Source: Bugula neritina (taxonomy: Eukaryota; Bryozoa; Gymnolaemata; Cheilostomatida; Bugulidae). Taken from it: DNA of 64,000 nt. A model generated the notes under the pieces. The model was not told where the DNA came from, ran no database searches, and saw nothing but the letters and a program-made list of their open reading frames with translations. The DNA lies in NCBI GenBank assembly GCA_964035545.1, contig OZ037773.1, forward strand, positions 1,184,751 through 1,248,750, given 5' to 3'. Positions 12,444-24,821 of this stretch are shown here, in pieces. How positions within the stretch are numbered: position 1 is the first letter of the stretch; each line of letters opens with the position of its first letter. Position numbers and translations under genes: made by a program.

Positions 12444-13243
12444 ACCAATCAAGTTACTTAATGCAATTGTAGGCCAATCATATCGCTTAATACAGCTTAT
12501 TCAAGAGCGTCATCTGATGTATATATTATGTTGACATCACAATGTTTCTACACTAATCAGCCAGCATTAACAATTTTCCTGATTAGGAACACAAGAGATG
12601 TGCTTTAGTCTAGTAGATTTTTGAACTAGTTTATGCAGCTGCATAAACTAGTTCAAAAATTTAGTCTCCATCAAATCATATAAACTGCTGTATGAAACTT
12701 AGACTCCGCTTTGCAGAAGAATTCTATTCTTTCATATGCAATCTGAATATAGTCTAACTTGAACTTGTGCATATCTTCTTACTGGCTATATTTTGCCTTA
12801 GGTAAAATAAATATATTGCTAGGTTGTAAAACCTGACACAAACTTGTCTCTTTCTCTTAAATACTCCATGCTGTGACCATCTAAAGCTACTTATTCGAGA
12901 GAAATAACTCCCTTTCATGAGGTAATGAAGTGGTAATCACTGATTTGTGTCCTAGGGGTTAATTATGCTTGAGAATTGTGTTGATAAATTAGAAAATTAA
13001 AAATGATGTTTGCCTTTTAGTAGTGCTAGATCTCCTAGATTAGTACATATTTTCTTCATTAAAGACTAAACGTTAGGTCAGTTTTGGCCTACAGTGCTAC
13101 TCAAATTCTAACCAGATGACAATGGACTTGGGCTGTTACACCTAGCTCTGTTGGCACCATGAGAGGATAACTACTAACTGATGATTGCATTTAGTTATTT
13201 AAGGAGTTATATTTTGTAATTGTAGTGTTGAATTAATCCAACA
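12444..13243. other. 3' flank of the aldo-keto reductase gene
   Basis: This holds the 3' UTR and intergenic DNA. Candidate polyadenylation signals (AATAAA) occur near 12806. The only distinct object is the palindrome at 12617-12660. Confidence 0.4.
12617..12660. repeat. Perfect 44-bp palindrome
   Basis: Two 22-base arms are exact reverse complements with no spacer; the centre is gcag/ctgc at 12638/12639. It lies about 175 bp after the aldo-keto reductase stop codon. It could fold in the transcript or be a solo foldback remnant. Confidence 0.85.
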
Positions 13244-13244
13244 G

Positions 13245-13315
13245 CCTCTCTGGTGTAATGGTCAGAACACTTGCTTGTAAGCCAGAGGTCTCCGGTTCAA
13301 ATATCCCAGCGAGGA
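13245..13315 (+). repeat. tRNA-like sequence (SINE head or tRNA pseudogene)
   Basis: A box tggtgtaatgg matches the TRGYNNARNNG consensus, and ggttcaaat matches the start of a B box 45 bp later. The outer arms cctctct and agcgagg pair at 6 of 7 positions, as in an acceptor stem. The region around cttgcttgtaagccag resembles a threonine-tRNA (TGT) anticodon arm but is one loop base short, and the T stem pairs poorly. It is therefore probably not a functional tRNA. The following sequence shows no clear SINE body. Confidence 0.5.
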
Positions 13316-14414
13316 CAAAGTTTTTTCATAGTAATTATCTCAACAGGTGTCATATAAATATGCTAGTGGCTGGAGTGAGACAATAGGAACAGAATGTGTG
13401 AAAGTACCTGTTGATCACATATTTTCATTAATAATTTAGAAAATCTTAGTTATAACTGTGTCCCATATACATAGTATTCTAAGAACAACACTCTGCTTCC
13501 ATCATATAATTTTTGTTGCCTAAATTCACAACAATATATGATTTCATTTATTGCTTTCAGATTGCTCTGTATTCCACAGAAATGCTATGGAACGTGTTTA
13601 TAAATTTATTACAAACAAAAGTATAACTCATTAAAAAATGCAGCTTTAATTAAAAAAAGTCTTTGGTACACGCCATGTGGTACAGAAACTGATAGGGAAA
13701 AATAGAAAGATTGCCAATAACACAAACAACACAAGTAACATGGGGGAAACCGAGGTTTTCTAAAAACTATCAAAGAAATAATTTGACAAAACCATTCACT
13801 CAGAAACATTAACATTATAAAACATTAGATACATACATTATAAGTGGCGATTAGTACAAAATATAAGATCACTTTTGCCTAATCTAAAGCTGCATGAAAC
13901 AGCAACTCTATTGGTAGGACAACTTCTGAATTGTAAGGAATGTAAATATTTACAAGTAGGTAATCTGCAATATTTACTATTTCATCATATAGCAAGTTTA
14001 GAAAGTATTAATAAAGACAACTAATAGAAATCAGGTGGTAAATATTTGATATTAAAATGTTAAAGCATAGTCCCAAAAACAGGTATCAACAAATTTTCTA
14101 GTTTATAACCTAAGTTCAAATAAATGTGTATAATTTTGCAATAAATAGCTATTTCATACCCATTAAAATATAATAGTTGGAATTTTATAATATAAAAATT
14201 TCAGACTGCCAGACTTTTTGAGATTGATTAGAATATAAAAGATAATTATTAGATTTGAGAAAATACTACTAGTCTAAAATCAGTCTGAGTTTATATGAAA
14301 ACTTTCTCAAGATTTATTTGATATAATATCACCATCAGTTTCAGAGCAGGCAAATCTAAACTAGAAATGGTTAGAATAGAGACGGAAAAAAGTGTCTTCG
14401 TAGAAGACAGGAAA
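13316..14414. other. Convergent 3' flank, mostly 3' UTR side of the DHHC gene
   Basis: AT-rich sequence between two genes whose 3' ends face each other. No exon was found. Several minus-strand AATAAA-like signals occur, so the DHHC 3' UTR may extend into it. Confidence 0.4.
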
Positions 14415-16061
14415 TCAGTCTAAATGACGACGCACCTTCCAATCATAACCGTTACCGTCGGGCGCGGCATAAAATGGCAGCAGCCAGCGTATCCAATAGT
14501 AACAACCCCATGCTGCCCGCACGTTAGCCACCACGCTGCCTCTGTTGAAAGTCTTAATTCCTTTACTTCCCTCATGGAAAGTCACATTATCAGTGGCAGC
14601 ATAAGTGGACATGAGTAGATAGAAAGTGCAGATAGCAAGGTTCAGTACTGCACAGGTTGCCATGACAACAAACAGGAAGTTGAACCACGGCTGTGAGCCG
14701 GTCAAGGACATCCACAGGGAGGTTGGGGGAAAGAGTGAGAACCAAGAGAGAGATTCAGCCTTGACATAGACGAAAGTGCAGTAGAGCACGACTAGCTGAC
14801 CAATCACCAGCCACAGACATAAAGTGACAAAGTAAAAGGTGGTGAATTGACCAATACATCCTGCAGCAAAGAAACAGTGGTGGTCTTGGCGAAGGATGCA
14901 CGCCTTGCAGATCTTACAATGGAAGGAACGGGGCGGGGCATAATACTGACAAATATGGCAGAGTCTCCACCCCACATTCTCTGACTTGTCAGCGTCCTCT
15001 TCTCTCTACCAGCAGAGTAACAACAGCGCCAGTTAAGAGCGCATAACTTCTATAGTTTAGCCAGTCTTACTGACTACATATTAGTATAAGGTACTATAAC
15101 AAGACTGCATGTGATTGAATATACTTGTCATCATAACTGAGAATATTATATTGTAAAATGTAAAGTATTGTATGCACTTATGGCTTTTGGCCTATAGCAT
15201 AAGGTGCATTCAACAACAAATAATTTGTTAAATTGACAGAAAATATAGATAATATGTTGCCATCAGTAGTACTTTAGTGTATTACAATAGCAATCTATAA
15301 CAAATTAGGAGTGGAAATATATTATCTATATCAGCATTCTAAAACAATTTTACATCTATAGCATGTTACACTATACAATGATGTTACATCTATAGCATGC
15401 TAGCATTCTACAGTAATGTGATATCTATAGCATTTTAGCATTCTAAAATATATTTACATCTATAGCATGCTGGCATTCTAGAATAAGTTTATATCTATAG
15501 CGTGCTAGTACTCTAAGTCTGCTAAATATCACATGAATTTATAGCATTACCTTCAATGCTTGGTTGACGTATTTCCGACAGCATTGGAACCAATTATAGA
15601 AGGTCTGGAAGACAATGAGAGAGGAAAAGAGTCTCCAATACAAGAGTTCAGAATCGGGTATAATACTCGGCATAATCTTAAAGCTATAAACTGTAAAACA
15701 AATATAATCTGCATCAAAACTGATTATTTCAAACTTGAGCAAAGAGATTAGTAAATAAATTCAAAGTAACATTCGTTTAGAAAGTTCGCTATTATTCAAA
15801 CTAATGTGATATTATTCGTGCTAGTCTTAGCCAATCATGATACATGAAACATCAGTCAGTTATAGTGAATTACTAACCGTAATATTGAAGAAACATAGAA
15901 ACAAGAAAGTAGACAACTCCGTATCTATTGGCAACATCCTTCTTTACTGTAAAATCAGGAGGATTGTCTCGATAGAGCTTTGAGAACCTCTCTCTTATAG
16001 ATAAATTCTCATAATCTTCTGTCCATGCTTTAGGTGTAGCTCTTTGCCTTAAATCTGACAT
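14415..16061 (-). CDS. DHHC-type palmitoyltransferase (ZDHHC24/22-like), three exons, complete
   Basis: Exons 16061-15878, 15690-15551 and 15005-14415 join in phase to give 304 residues and a TGA. DHHC enzymes attach palmitate to protein cysteines at Golgi, ER or plasma membranes. The cysteine-rich domain reads GWRLCHICQYYAPPRSFHCK, then CKACILRQDHHC, with the catalytic DHHC at about residues 149-152. Four membrane segments are visible: two before the DHHC domain (about 48-66 and 77-96) and two after it (about 165-188 and 205-230). A degenerate TTxE (VTFHE) and a PaCCT-like stretch (NRGSVVANVRAAWG) follow near the C terminus. Length and layout best fit the ZDHHC24/ZDHHC22 branch, but the exact orthologue is inference. 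The start is the first ATG in the open frame; it follows a ctgcag, so an upstream acceptor is possible. Confidence 0.88.
15317..15515. repeat. 35-bp minisatellite in DHHC intron 2
   Basis: Five copies of an approximately 35-bp unit built on acatctatagcatgctagca start at 15352, 15386, 15421, 15456 and 15491, with several substitutions between copies. It lies within an intron. Confidence 0.75.
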
Positions 16062-16084
16062 CTGCAGCACAAGCACTCACACTG

Positions 16085-18720
16085 ATACTACTATTAAATA
16101 CAAGTATTTGTAATAGTATTAATATCAGTTTTACTATAAGTATTAGTATAAGTATTAGTATAAGTATTACAACTATTATTAGTATTACTTTTACTGAATA
16201 AATACCATGCAGAAAGAAGAACTAGTGAAATTAAATGGAAACGAAAAAAATAACATCTAGTAGAAAAATTATGCACATCACTTCAAATAAGTGATTATAA
16301 ACCTTTATACAAGCACATCAAAGATATCAGGGCAATCAACGATTTCCGTATAAGGTTAATCAGTTTATACAAAAAATTTTTTGAAGAAGCAACGGAGTGT
16401 GCAAAAACTCTCAACAAATACTATAAAAATCAATTCTGTAAAGACCAGCAACTCCCAAACATTCTTTAACTAGAAAAAACTGCTGCAGTCCCTATAAAGA
16501 TAGCTAGTGAAGGTCTTATTAAATTAAATAGTTTATCAAATGGAAAGTCTTCAATGACCAGGACCGGATGAAATCTGCAAATCAGATCTACTTGTGGATG
16601 CCATCATGTCAGCCGTGTGCCTAAAACAGGTTTTCCAAGCCTCAATGGACTCGAGAAAGTTACCTACCCAGTTGAAGCTTGCATATGTCACCCTATTGCA
16701 CAAAGGCGGAGATAAGCTGGCAGCAAGTAATTATCGCCCCATACCACTTACTAGTATTCCATGCAAAATGATGGAACACATTGTACTTCATTATTTGAAC
16801 CAAAAGCTGAATGATTTCCTCTACATCAGACAACATTAATTCAGTAAAGGCATGTCTTGTGAAACACAACTCTGCGTCACATACCATGAATATATGGGAT
16901 TTATACCATTAAGTGTAGAATTCTACATTATCTAAAGATATTAAGTCTCTGGAAATGCTGCAGCACAGGGCGGTTAGGTTTATTGCTGAATTTAAAAGAC
17001 GAGAAAGTGTCACCGAGGCATGGTCTTAGCTTGGCCTTCAGTCTCTCAAACAGAAACGCAGGACTCACCAACTAAATCTCCTCATGAAGATTATGTAAGA
17101 AGAAGAACAACACTCAATATTGGGGTTTATTATCATTACTAATAGTAATACTAATAGTAATACTAATAGTAATACTATTATTAATAGCATTACTATTAGT
17201 ATTGTTATTAGTATAACTATAACTATAACATTAACTTAAATAAACTAATACTATTACTATTAGTATTAGTATTAGTATTACTATTACTATTAGTATTAGT
17301 ATAAGTATTAGTATTACAGATTCAGAGTACTTACTATTATTAGTATTATCGTCAGTATGAGAGCAACAATAACAATAAAAATACCAATTTTCAATTGATT
17401 ATTATTATAAATAATGCAATGATGGCCTTACGTTCAGTTTTGTTGAATTCAATTTAGTTTTACGTTCAATGGCTCAACATGTCCTTAGCAATAGAAATAC
17501 AACTTTCATTTTCAAATAAACAGAGTTTAAAGCGAAAATCTACAACATTTACCGAAGTTCTAAGCTTTATAACGGGGGTGTGCAAAAATACTTTCGTCAA
17601 TGTATATTATATTACGAAAATATTATTGTGTAGAAATCTGCAGAAAGTAAAAATCCTTGACTCGGTTGAGTTTATGTTCTTCTTTAGGTTTCAAAGCAAA
17701 TCTTGTCCAAGTCCAAGGCCAAGTCCGATGAAGAGCAACAAAATACGTCGTGATTGTAAAACTAAAAGTAAATGTTATACTAATACTAATAGTATTACTA
17801 TTAGTAATACCAATTATATATTATAATTATTACTAATTTACCATGTCTAATATTAATAGTAAAAGACAGAGTGAAGGACGGGGCTAGTTTATAATACTAA
17901 TAGTAATACTAATAGCATAAAATAAAAATATTAATAATTTTTCTGCAACAAAATGAACATAAAATTAAATAATGTGTTTATCATTATGATTATGATAATC
18001 GTTACGCCGTTACGATTATAATTATCAACTAATACTATTTTCACTTTGACTTTCGCTTTGGTAGAACTAGAAACTCAATCTAGAGTTGTAGAAAGCTATA
18101 GCATATACTATTACTTAATACTTATACTTATAGTTATACAGTATAACTTATACTTATACTAAACTTATAGTAAATCACTAAATGTAAGTTAATAAATGTA
18201 ATACTAATACTAATAGTTATAGTAATACTAATAGACGTAGTATTACTATTAGTTATAAAATTTATTATTAAAGTTTAAGTTATACTATCACTTAATCTTA
18301 TACTCAATCTCACACTTCAAGTTTATAGTCATACGGGTATAAAATTAAATACTCATGTCTCATAGTCATACTCATAATCATACTCATAGTGATACTAACA
18401 CAGTCACACTGTTAGACTTAGTGATACAATACCCTCAACTTATAGTGATACTCATAGTCATAGCGACAAACTCATACTGATACTGGTACTCGTGCTGATA
18501 CTGATTGTCATAAGCCACAATGACAATCATGAATCATAAGACTTAAATTTAAAATAACTCTAAGTTTAAGTCATACTGATACTCTCAATCAAACTTAATC
18601 ACAATGTCATACTAAGAGTAATACTTCATAGTCATAGTGATACTAATCTGATACTCTAATAGTCGTACTGCGCTGCAGCTGACAGTAGCTGAGTTACTCT
18701 AAGTTTCAACTTTATTTTTA
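16085..18720. repeat. Large degenerate hexamer field enclosing a LINE fragment
   Basis: Imperfect words of the tattagtattac and ctaatagtaatac types fill 16085-16200, 17110-17330, 17770-17950 and 18200-18260. From 18340 to 18670 they change to catactcatagtgatac types. The strand sense is mostly tattag on the left and mainly ctaatag/catact on the right, giving a loose foldback arrangement. The interior holds a decayed LINE (16330-17150). No host exon was found. Confidence 0.6.
16330..17150 (+). pseudogene. LINE reverse transcriptase fragment (jockey/CR1-like), dead
   Basis: An 81-codon frame (16594-16839) contains LKLAYVTLLHKGG and SNYRPIPLTSIPCKMMEHIV, the fingers/palm entry of non-LTR reverse transcriptases. 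A shifted GPDEI-like piece precedes it (about 16560). After a stop it continues with FSKGMSCETQL. From about 16935 the text jumps to the C-terminal part (LEMLQHRAVRFIAEFKRR, then QKRRTHQLNLLMKI). The catalytic YADD block between them is deleted. Several stops and frameshifts make it inactive. Confidence 0.75.
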
Positions 18721-19434
18721 ATCCCTTAAATTTTAAGTCAATCTAGTGGCTAGTAGTAATAGTAGTAGTAGTAACACTAACTCACTGCATTATGATTTAT
18801 TTATTTTCAAATTATATACTTATAGTGACACTAATGTTCTACTAAAATACTTAGACCTATAGACCAGGCCTAGCAGTATTACTAATAAGCAGTACGAGAA
18901 GCTATTTTAAGTTATACCAATACAGACAATACTATAATATAAAAAATAATATCATCATCATAGATAATTATTAGTTAAGTATATACTCTAATTATAGTTG
19001 GTAGCTATAAGAATAAATTGTTGAACAAAAATTATTTTGTAAAATAGTTTTTTTTTTAAATTTGCAGAACCAGCTTACTCAGTTCAGTGCATAGTAAAAA
19101 ACTACCTCAAGCTTAGCAGGTGTAGGCAAAAATTACAAAATTAAATTAAAGCATTGCATAATGATAATAAGCTGCAGGGCATAGGAATTATGGGAGACAA
19201 TAACATAGGGTAACTAGTTTGAACAAATTATACACATATTGCAATTAGCAAAATGTGAACTAGCAAGTAATTTTAATATAAATTTGTAAAGTTGAACTTG
19301 TAGCCTAAATTAGTAACCACAGGCTAAGCTTTACAGTTGTAGATGTTTAATATGAATGTCAGTATGAAACTGACATCTCAGTGACTAGTACTATCAGTAT
19401 CACTTTGAGTACCACAGCTACTCACTCACTCACG
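18721..19434. other. AT-rich intergenic stretch with a short hexamer patch
   Basis: No exon was seen. A small patch of cagtatcactttgag-type words lies at 19380-19430, immediately before the SINE copy. Confidence 0.4.
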
Positions 19435-19606
19435 TGAGAAATCCCTGATGAAAGGGTTTTTTGTTAAATCAGGCTAAGGACTTATTCACATAGGGCACAG
19501 CAGCAATTATGACTGAACGCTCTTCTTAACATTACCAATGCCCTTTACTAGCTTTCGAACCCATGGCTCCGTGTTAAGTAAGCCAAACCCTCTAACAGCT
19601 GCTTCC
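19435..19606 (-). repeat. tRNA-derived SINE, copy 1
   Basis: Read on the minus strand it starts near 19606 with a tRNA-like head containing a B-box-like gggttcgaa, then a body with cattggtaatgtta, agaagagcgttcagtcata and an end ccctttcatcaggg. The same order of blocks occurs at 26825-27000, so this is a dispersed repeat family. The tRNA of origin is not certain. Confidence 0.6.
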
Positions 19607-20133
19607 TTTGACTATCACAGTTACTGCTGTTTGTATAAACACTTACTATTTTAGGGTTAATACTCTTTTTATGATAAAATTGATATCACTTGCTCATAAC
19701 TATAGTAATAATAGTGTGGCACTCTTTATTATATTATTACAAATAGTCAGAGTTGAAATCATGCTTTTGCTATGTGTATATATCAATACTAATCATTTAG
19801 TATAAAATAGTATGAAATAGCCTATATTACAAACACTAAAAATCTTTTAGTATAATTACAGTGAGTTGCCGTTTAAAATTTCGGACATGTTGTACTGCAA
19901 TAGCTTGTAAATTCTAGAGACTAATGATATTTAAATTTTATATAAACTTAGGTGAAAGGTAATTAAAATTTTTTGAATAATACAAATAGTAATTCAAATT
20001 TCTGTTTCATCTACTTCATATAAGTATCTGCTTGAATTTGCAACTCTATATTATGTGTTTGTATTTCACAGTGGAAGTAATTGAGAAAATTTTTCCTGTG
20101 TTTAATTTTAATTTTGAACTTGTAGAGTAAGAT
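19607..20133. other. Upstream region of NDUFAF2
   Basis: AT-rich sequence upstream of the NDUFAF2 start. A possible acceptor (cttgtag|agtaag) lies 10 bases before the ATG, so a 5' non-coding exon may exist. No promoter motif could be assigned. Confidence 0.35.
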
Positions 20134-21115
20134 ATGGCTCGGAAATCAGCCGCTTCTATCTCAGAAATGATCCGAAATATCAGACATACGCTAGCTGTCA
20201 CAAGGCATGTAAACCGCACACCTAAAGTTCACGTTGGAACAGATATAAATGGAAACAGATATTTTAAACAAGCCGGTAAATATTAATGTGTTGGCATGTT
20301 TATCTGCTCATAGAAAACTTGATAGGTCAAGTACAAGACTACTGGTTCAGCCAATGCATTGGAATGGACAAATTAAATATAAAAATTAATAACTTTGAAA
20401 TGATTTCTCACAACTTTTGCAAGCTGTTGCTGTTGATAGGATGCAATCTTACACTCTGATGACAATAAACATTTAGTATTTACATATGTAACACTGCTAA
20501 TACTAATAAACGCTCATACTAGTAATTGTCTTCTTTGTTATGTCTAATTATCAAGAGCGGATAACTTTCAATATGCTGTACTGATATTTTTATCAGAATA
20601 CCCACAATCCCTTTTCTGTTCCTTTTCCTGTTCTTTCTCTTATTCCTTATAAGTAAAACAAAATGGTCTTGTGAACTACAACTCTACTTATTTCATCCCA
20701 ATATTTAACATTAGTAAGATGGCATCAGCCTCCAGTTCAACAGTTGCATTGCAAACTCTAGTTTACAGACTTTCTACTTTTTTATCTGAATTCGGTAAGA
20801 TTATGTGTGTTTACAGGAAGTGATGTAATCGGGGTAAAAGAAAGAAGGTGGATAGACTCGGCTAATGCAGATTCATCATTTGTACCCAGGGTTCCTATTG
20901 AGTGGGACTCGTGGCTACGGGGACGCCGGAGTGACCCACCCACAGAGCAAGAAGCAGCTGCTGTTGCTCAAAGACTTGAAGTTGGCAGACGTATGGCTGA
21001 GCGAGAGGCAGAGAAGACATCTGACACCGGCTTCACAGACCCAACGAAGAAGGTGCCTTTCCCTCGCTATGGTGACATGAAAGTCAACTCATTTGGCCGA
21101 CATGAGACGGAGTGA
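20134..21115 (+). CDS. NDUFAF2: NDUFAF2 (mimitin, complex I assembly factor), two exons
   Basis: Exons 20134-20275 and 20817-21115 join in phase 1 to give 146 residues and a TGA. NDUFAF2 is a mitochondrial assembly factor for respiratory complex I and a paralogue of the subunit NDUFA12 (B17.2). Diagnostic blocks are HVGTDINGNRYFKQAG (about residues 33-48), GVKERRWIDSA, and VPIEWDSWLRGRRSDPPTEQE (about 77-97, middle part), all matching the NDUFAF2/B17.2 pattern of G.D..GN.YY, R.V and P.EW..WL...R..PPT. The C-terminal tail is charged and divergent, as usual. The basic, Arg/Ser-rich N terminus (MARKSAASISEMIRNIRHT) suits a mitochondrial targeting role. An AATAAA lies 9 bases after the stop. Confidence 0.9.
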
Positions 21116-23682
21116 AATGATTCAAATAAACTTTGTTTCCTCTTGTTTCTGCTCAGAGATGATTTGGGTGCTTTTGTATGTGATAGTAGTAACTGTTCAG
21201 GTTATATTACAACAATTTTGATACTTCCATTCACTTAGAAGCTAAATACGCTGTCAATAGAAATTTAAGCTTTCTAAGTTAGTTGGTTTTATAGTTTGTA
21301 TTATGAACTCTGTCAAGATAAAAAAAACTGAGACCACATCAGATGTGCACATTTACTTTTGTACGTGTAGCCATATCGTTGTTAATAATCTGTTAGAAAG
21401 CAGGACAAGTTTAGTAAACTTTTTGTTCATCTTGTCAACAAATTCTGAGTAAAGCGCGACATTGTCATTCTTACTAACTGATGACTCATGTACTGGGTTG
21501 GTGTTAGTCAATACTTTACTCTCATGTGTCAATTAGTGGAATGTTTTTAAATATATCAATTATGTAAGTTATTTTATTTTAAAGTTTCAATATATATTAC
21601 CACACACGCACACACATGCACGTACACATGAATATTATATTTACAACAGCTCGTGTTTGGTTCTTTCACGTAAATAATTTACAAAACATATATCTATAAT
21701 CATTCAAACATATTTAATGTAACATAAGTTATAATATGAGCTCAAAGCTTATCTTCAATGGATTTCTAAGGTTATCAAAATCCAAAAAGACACAGCAAAC
21801 AAATTGAAGATTTCATTTTATAGACTCTCAAGGTGCTTTCCCTGTTGGGGGGGGGGCAACCTGGTCCATTCTTGTATGTTATCTTTCTGCGGCATTTCAT
21901 CTGCTTCCCTCTCCTAATACAGTGCTTTTCATGATGGTCTTGTGGCATGCACTTACTGTTTCATGTTTTGTTAAAAATATTGAGGTCATGGCGGCGCTAA
22001 TAGCCCTACAAACACGACTTGGTTTGTTGTATAGTCTTTGAGCATAATACCAAATAAAAGTCTCGTTTCAAAGGTTTCCATTTGTCTTAATTTCCATGAT
22101 CCATATACAGCTGCCTATACCTGCTCATCAGCTAGAGGAAGCAAATCCTTGCCCAACCCTAATGAAACATACATGTAATTCAAAGCTGTTTTAAGAATGA
22201 TCCAGGAAATTAAATTATGCCTGCAGTTATTTTATTGGTTTCATCCCACTTAGATGATTCCCACTTGCGGAGGATTTTTTTTATTTTGGTACAATATATT
22301 ATATAGTAATATACAAATATAACTGTTGCATTTACTGCTAAACATGAAATAAGCTACCAAGCCAGCTATTTGCCTTAACTCAATACTAATTTAGCTACAG
22401 TTTATTTTATTCAGAATAACAGCTGGAATAACAGAATAAAATGCACAAATGCATTTCATGGTATATCACATGCTGCTATATTACAACTTTTTCTTATATA
22501 ATATTTTGTCTACCTTTTACCTTTAAGTTTAAGGTTTGTGCAAGATGGCTTCTTATAGAAGCTTTGTTACTGTAAGTGACTTGCTGGTGGCTTCTTTGTT
22601 TTCTATTATGTGCTAAATAGTAGAATAAAATACATATAATACACTAAAATCGATAAAAATCGTCTAAATAGGAATTGTTCAAGTGGAATGACACCATTTA
22701 ATTATACATGGCTTGTGCAATGCTCCAATACCATGTGTTATCTTGAGTGCAAGTTGCTCAGTCTAAAGTTTACATACACGTACAAGGAACATTTTTGCAA
22801 TGAACAGGTTAATAATAGAAGCTACTGTCAAAGATGATCTATAAGATATGTTTCATTAACAATTAGACAACAATTACTTGTCATCACTAGCTGTGAACTA
22901 ATAAATAATATGCAACGTTAATTAAGTGGGTTAGATAAAGAGTTGTGACTTGTTTGTAAAATCTCATCACACAGAATGTCTTATTCCACCTTGCCTGTCC
23001 ACAATTTCTGCTTCAAACTTTCAATAGTGTGCTGAATAGTTGGTACAGTATTCCTATGTTGATGGGGGGACAACTCTGAAACAGGAGCTGTACACTGCAG
23101 TAAATTAAGTTGCTTTTGCTGGATAAGGATATATGGTGATTATTGAGCTCTCTAGCTGCGACAATAAGTTAAACTGTCTGACATCACACAACTTAGAGAT
23201 ACTTAAGCACCAGGTTCAAATTCTCACTTATTGAATATGCTTTGGTATAAATACTAACGACTGCCATTGCAAAGTTGTGTTGATGAGGGGACAAACCTTG
23301 AATCAGCTGCTGCACTCAGATAGGAGAGATTGTGTGCGTACTACAACGTCACGAACACATATATAAATATTTGTATAATTCGGCAACCAGCAGGCTGACT
23401 GAACTATGCTGAATATCACTGAGTCACTAAGATACAAGACCTTATGTTTGGCAGCCTTTGCATTGTTTTGCATCAGATTGAAAGATTGTAGTTGTGGTTG
23501 AAAATTTGTGTGTGCCATAGATATGTGCTAATTTGGAAAATACACAAATGGGAATAAAAATAATTTATTTTCTGAAATTTCAAGAATTTTTCATAACCTA
23601 AAACTGTGGCAGTGCTGGAAGCGGGCTCAATGTTAAAATAAAAAGATTATTTTGTAATGGCAATCAATTTAACATCCATACT
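21116..23682. other. Intergenic stretch, no gene recognised
   Basis: Contains a short CA-type patch (21600-21630), a run of ten G (21847-21856) and AT-rich unique sequence. No exon with splice borders or conserved peptide was found. Confidence 0.45.
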
Positions 23683-23895
23683 TGCAGGACTATACTGTAC
23701 TATATACTAGACTATGCTATACTATGTTATACTATACTGTAATATACTATACTGTAATATACTATATACTATACTATACTATGCTATACTATACTATTCT
23801 ATACAACACTAATGCACATGTATTACACCATCTGGTATACTGTAATATACTAGACTATGCTATATACTATTCTATATACTATTCTACAGAATACT
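23683..23895. repeat. TATAC/TATGC microsatellite, part 1
   Basis: Imperfect five-base words (ctata, ctatg, ctgta) alternate for about 200 bp. The same array type resumes at 24370 and again at 26043. Confidence 0.8.
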
Positions 23896-24369
23896 TACCA
23901 TGCTTACTATATTTCTTACTTGTACACACTTACTAGACAGTTAATTATGTTAAAGAGGAAAGCTGAACACTCTTTTTGTTGTATTGTGTTTTGGCCTATA
24001 TTTTAGGAGATAAAAGTTTCATTTCATCAAAAGTTATTTATACCTGAATGCTTTCTTTCTATTCTTTATGCTAACATGCAGAGAAGATTCTTCGTCAGCC
24101 ACCACTAACTATCCTCATACTTGTCCGCCTACAAATCTAAAAGGCTCATCCAATGCATAAGTTCCAGTTATTATTCAGTATAACCTCTGCTGGCGTACAT
24201 ACACTGCATATAATAATAAATTATATCTTTGCTGCTGGTACAGCTCTGTCACACAGCTCATGCTATACGGAGTATTGTTTATTGAAGAAATGTAAAGTAA
24301 GGGTAAGAGTACTTTTATTATGCTTTTAAGTTTGTTTTTATTTCAAGGTCAGGTTCTGCTTGTAACCTA

Positions 24370-24821
24370 TGTATGTACTATACTTATACTTACTCTACCA
24401 TACTATACTGTGCTATACTGTGCTATACTGTGCTTGTAACCTATATGTATGTACTGTAATAGTGACTCAGCATACTATACTTATACTTATACTCTACCAT
24501 GCTATACTGTGCTATACTGTGCTATACTACACTATACTATACTACACTATACTACGCTATACTACGCTATACTACGCTATACTACGCTATACTACGCTAT
24601 ACTACGCTATACTACGCTACGCTACGCTACGCTACGCTACGCTACGCTACGCTACGCTATGCTATGCTATGCTATGCTATACTATGCTATACTATGCTAT
24701 ACTATGCTATACTATATTATATACTATACTATAGACTATGCTATACTATACTATAGACTATGCTATACTGTGCTATACTATACTATAGACTATGCTATGC
24801 TATACTCTGTTATACTATATA
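24370..24821. repeat. TATAC/TACGC microsatellite, part 2
   Basis: Five-base units drift through the array in blocks: ctata/ctgtg, then ctata/ctacg, then pure ctacg, then ctatg, then ctata/ctatg. Long overlapping open frames (up to 134 codons) are by-products of the five-base period and are not genes. Confidence 0.9.
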
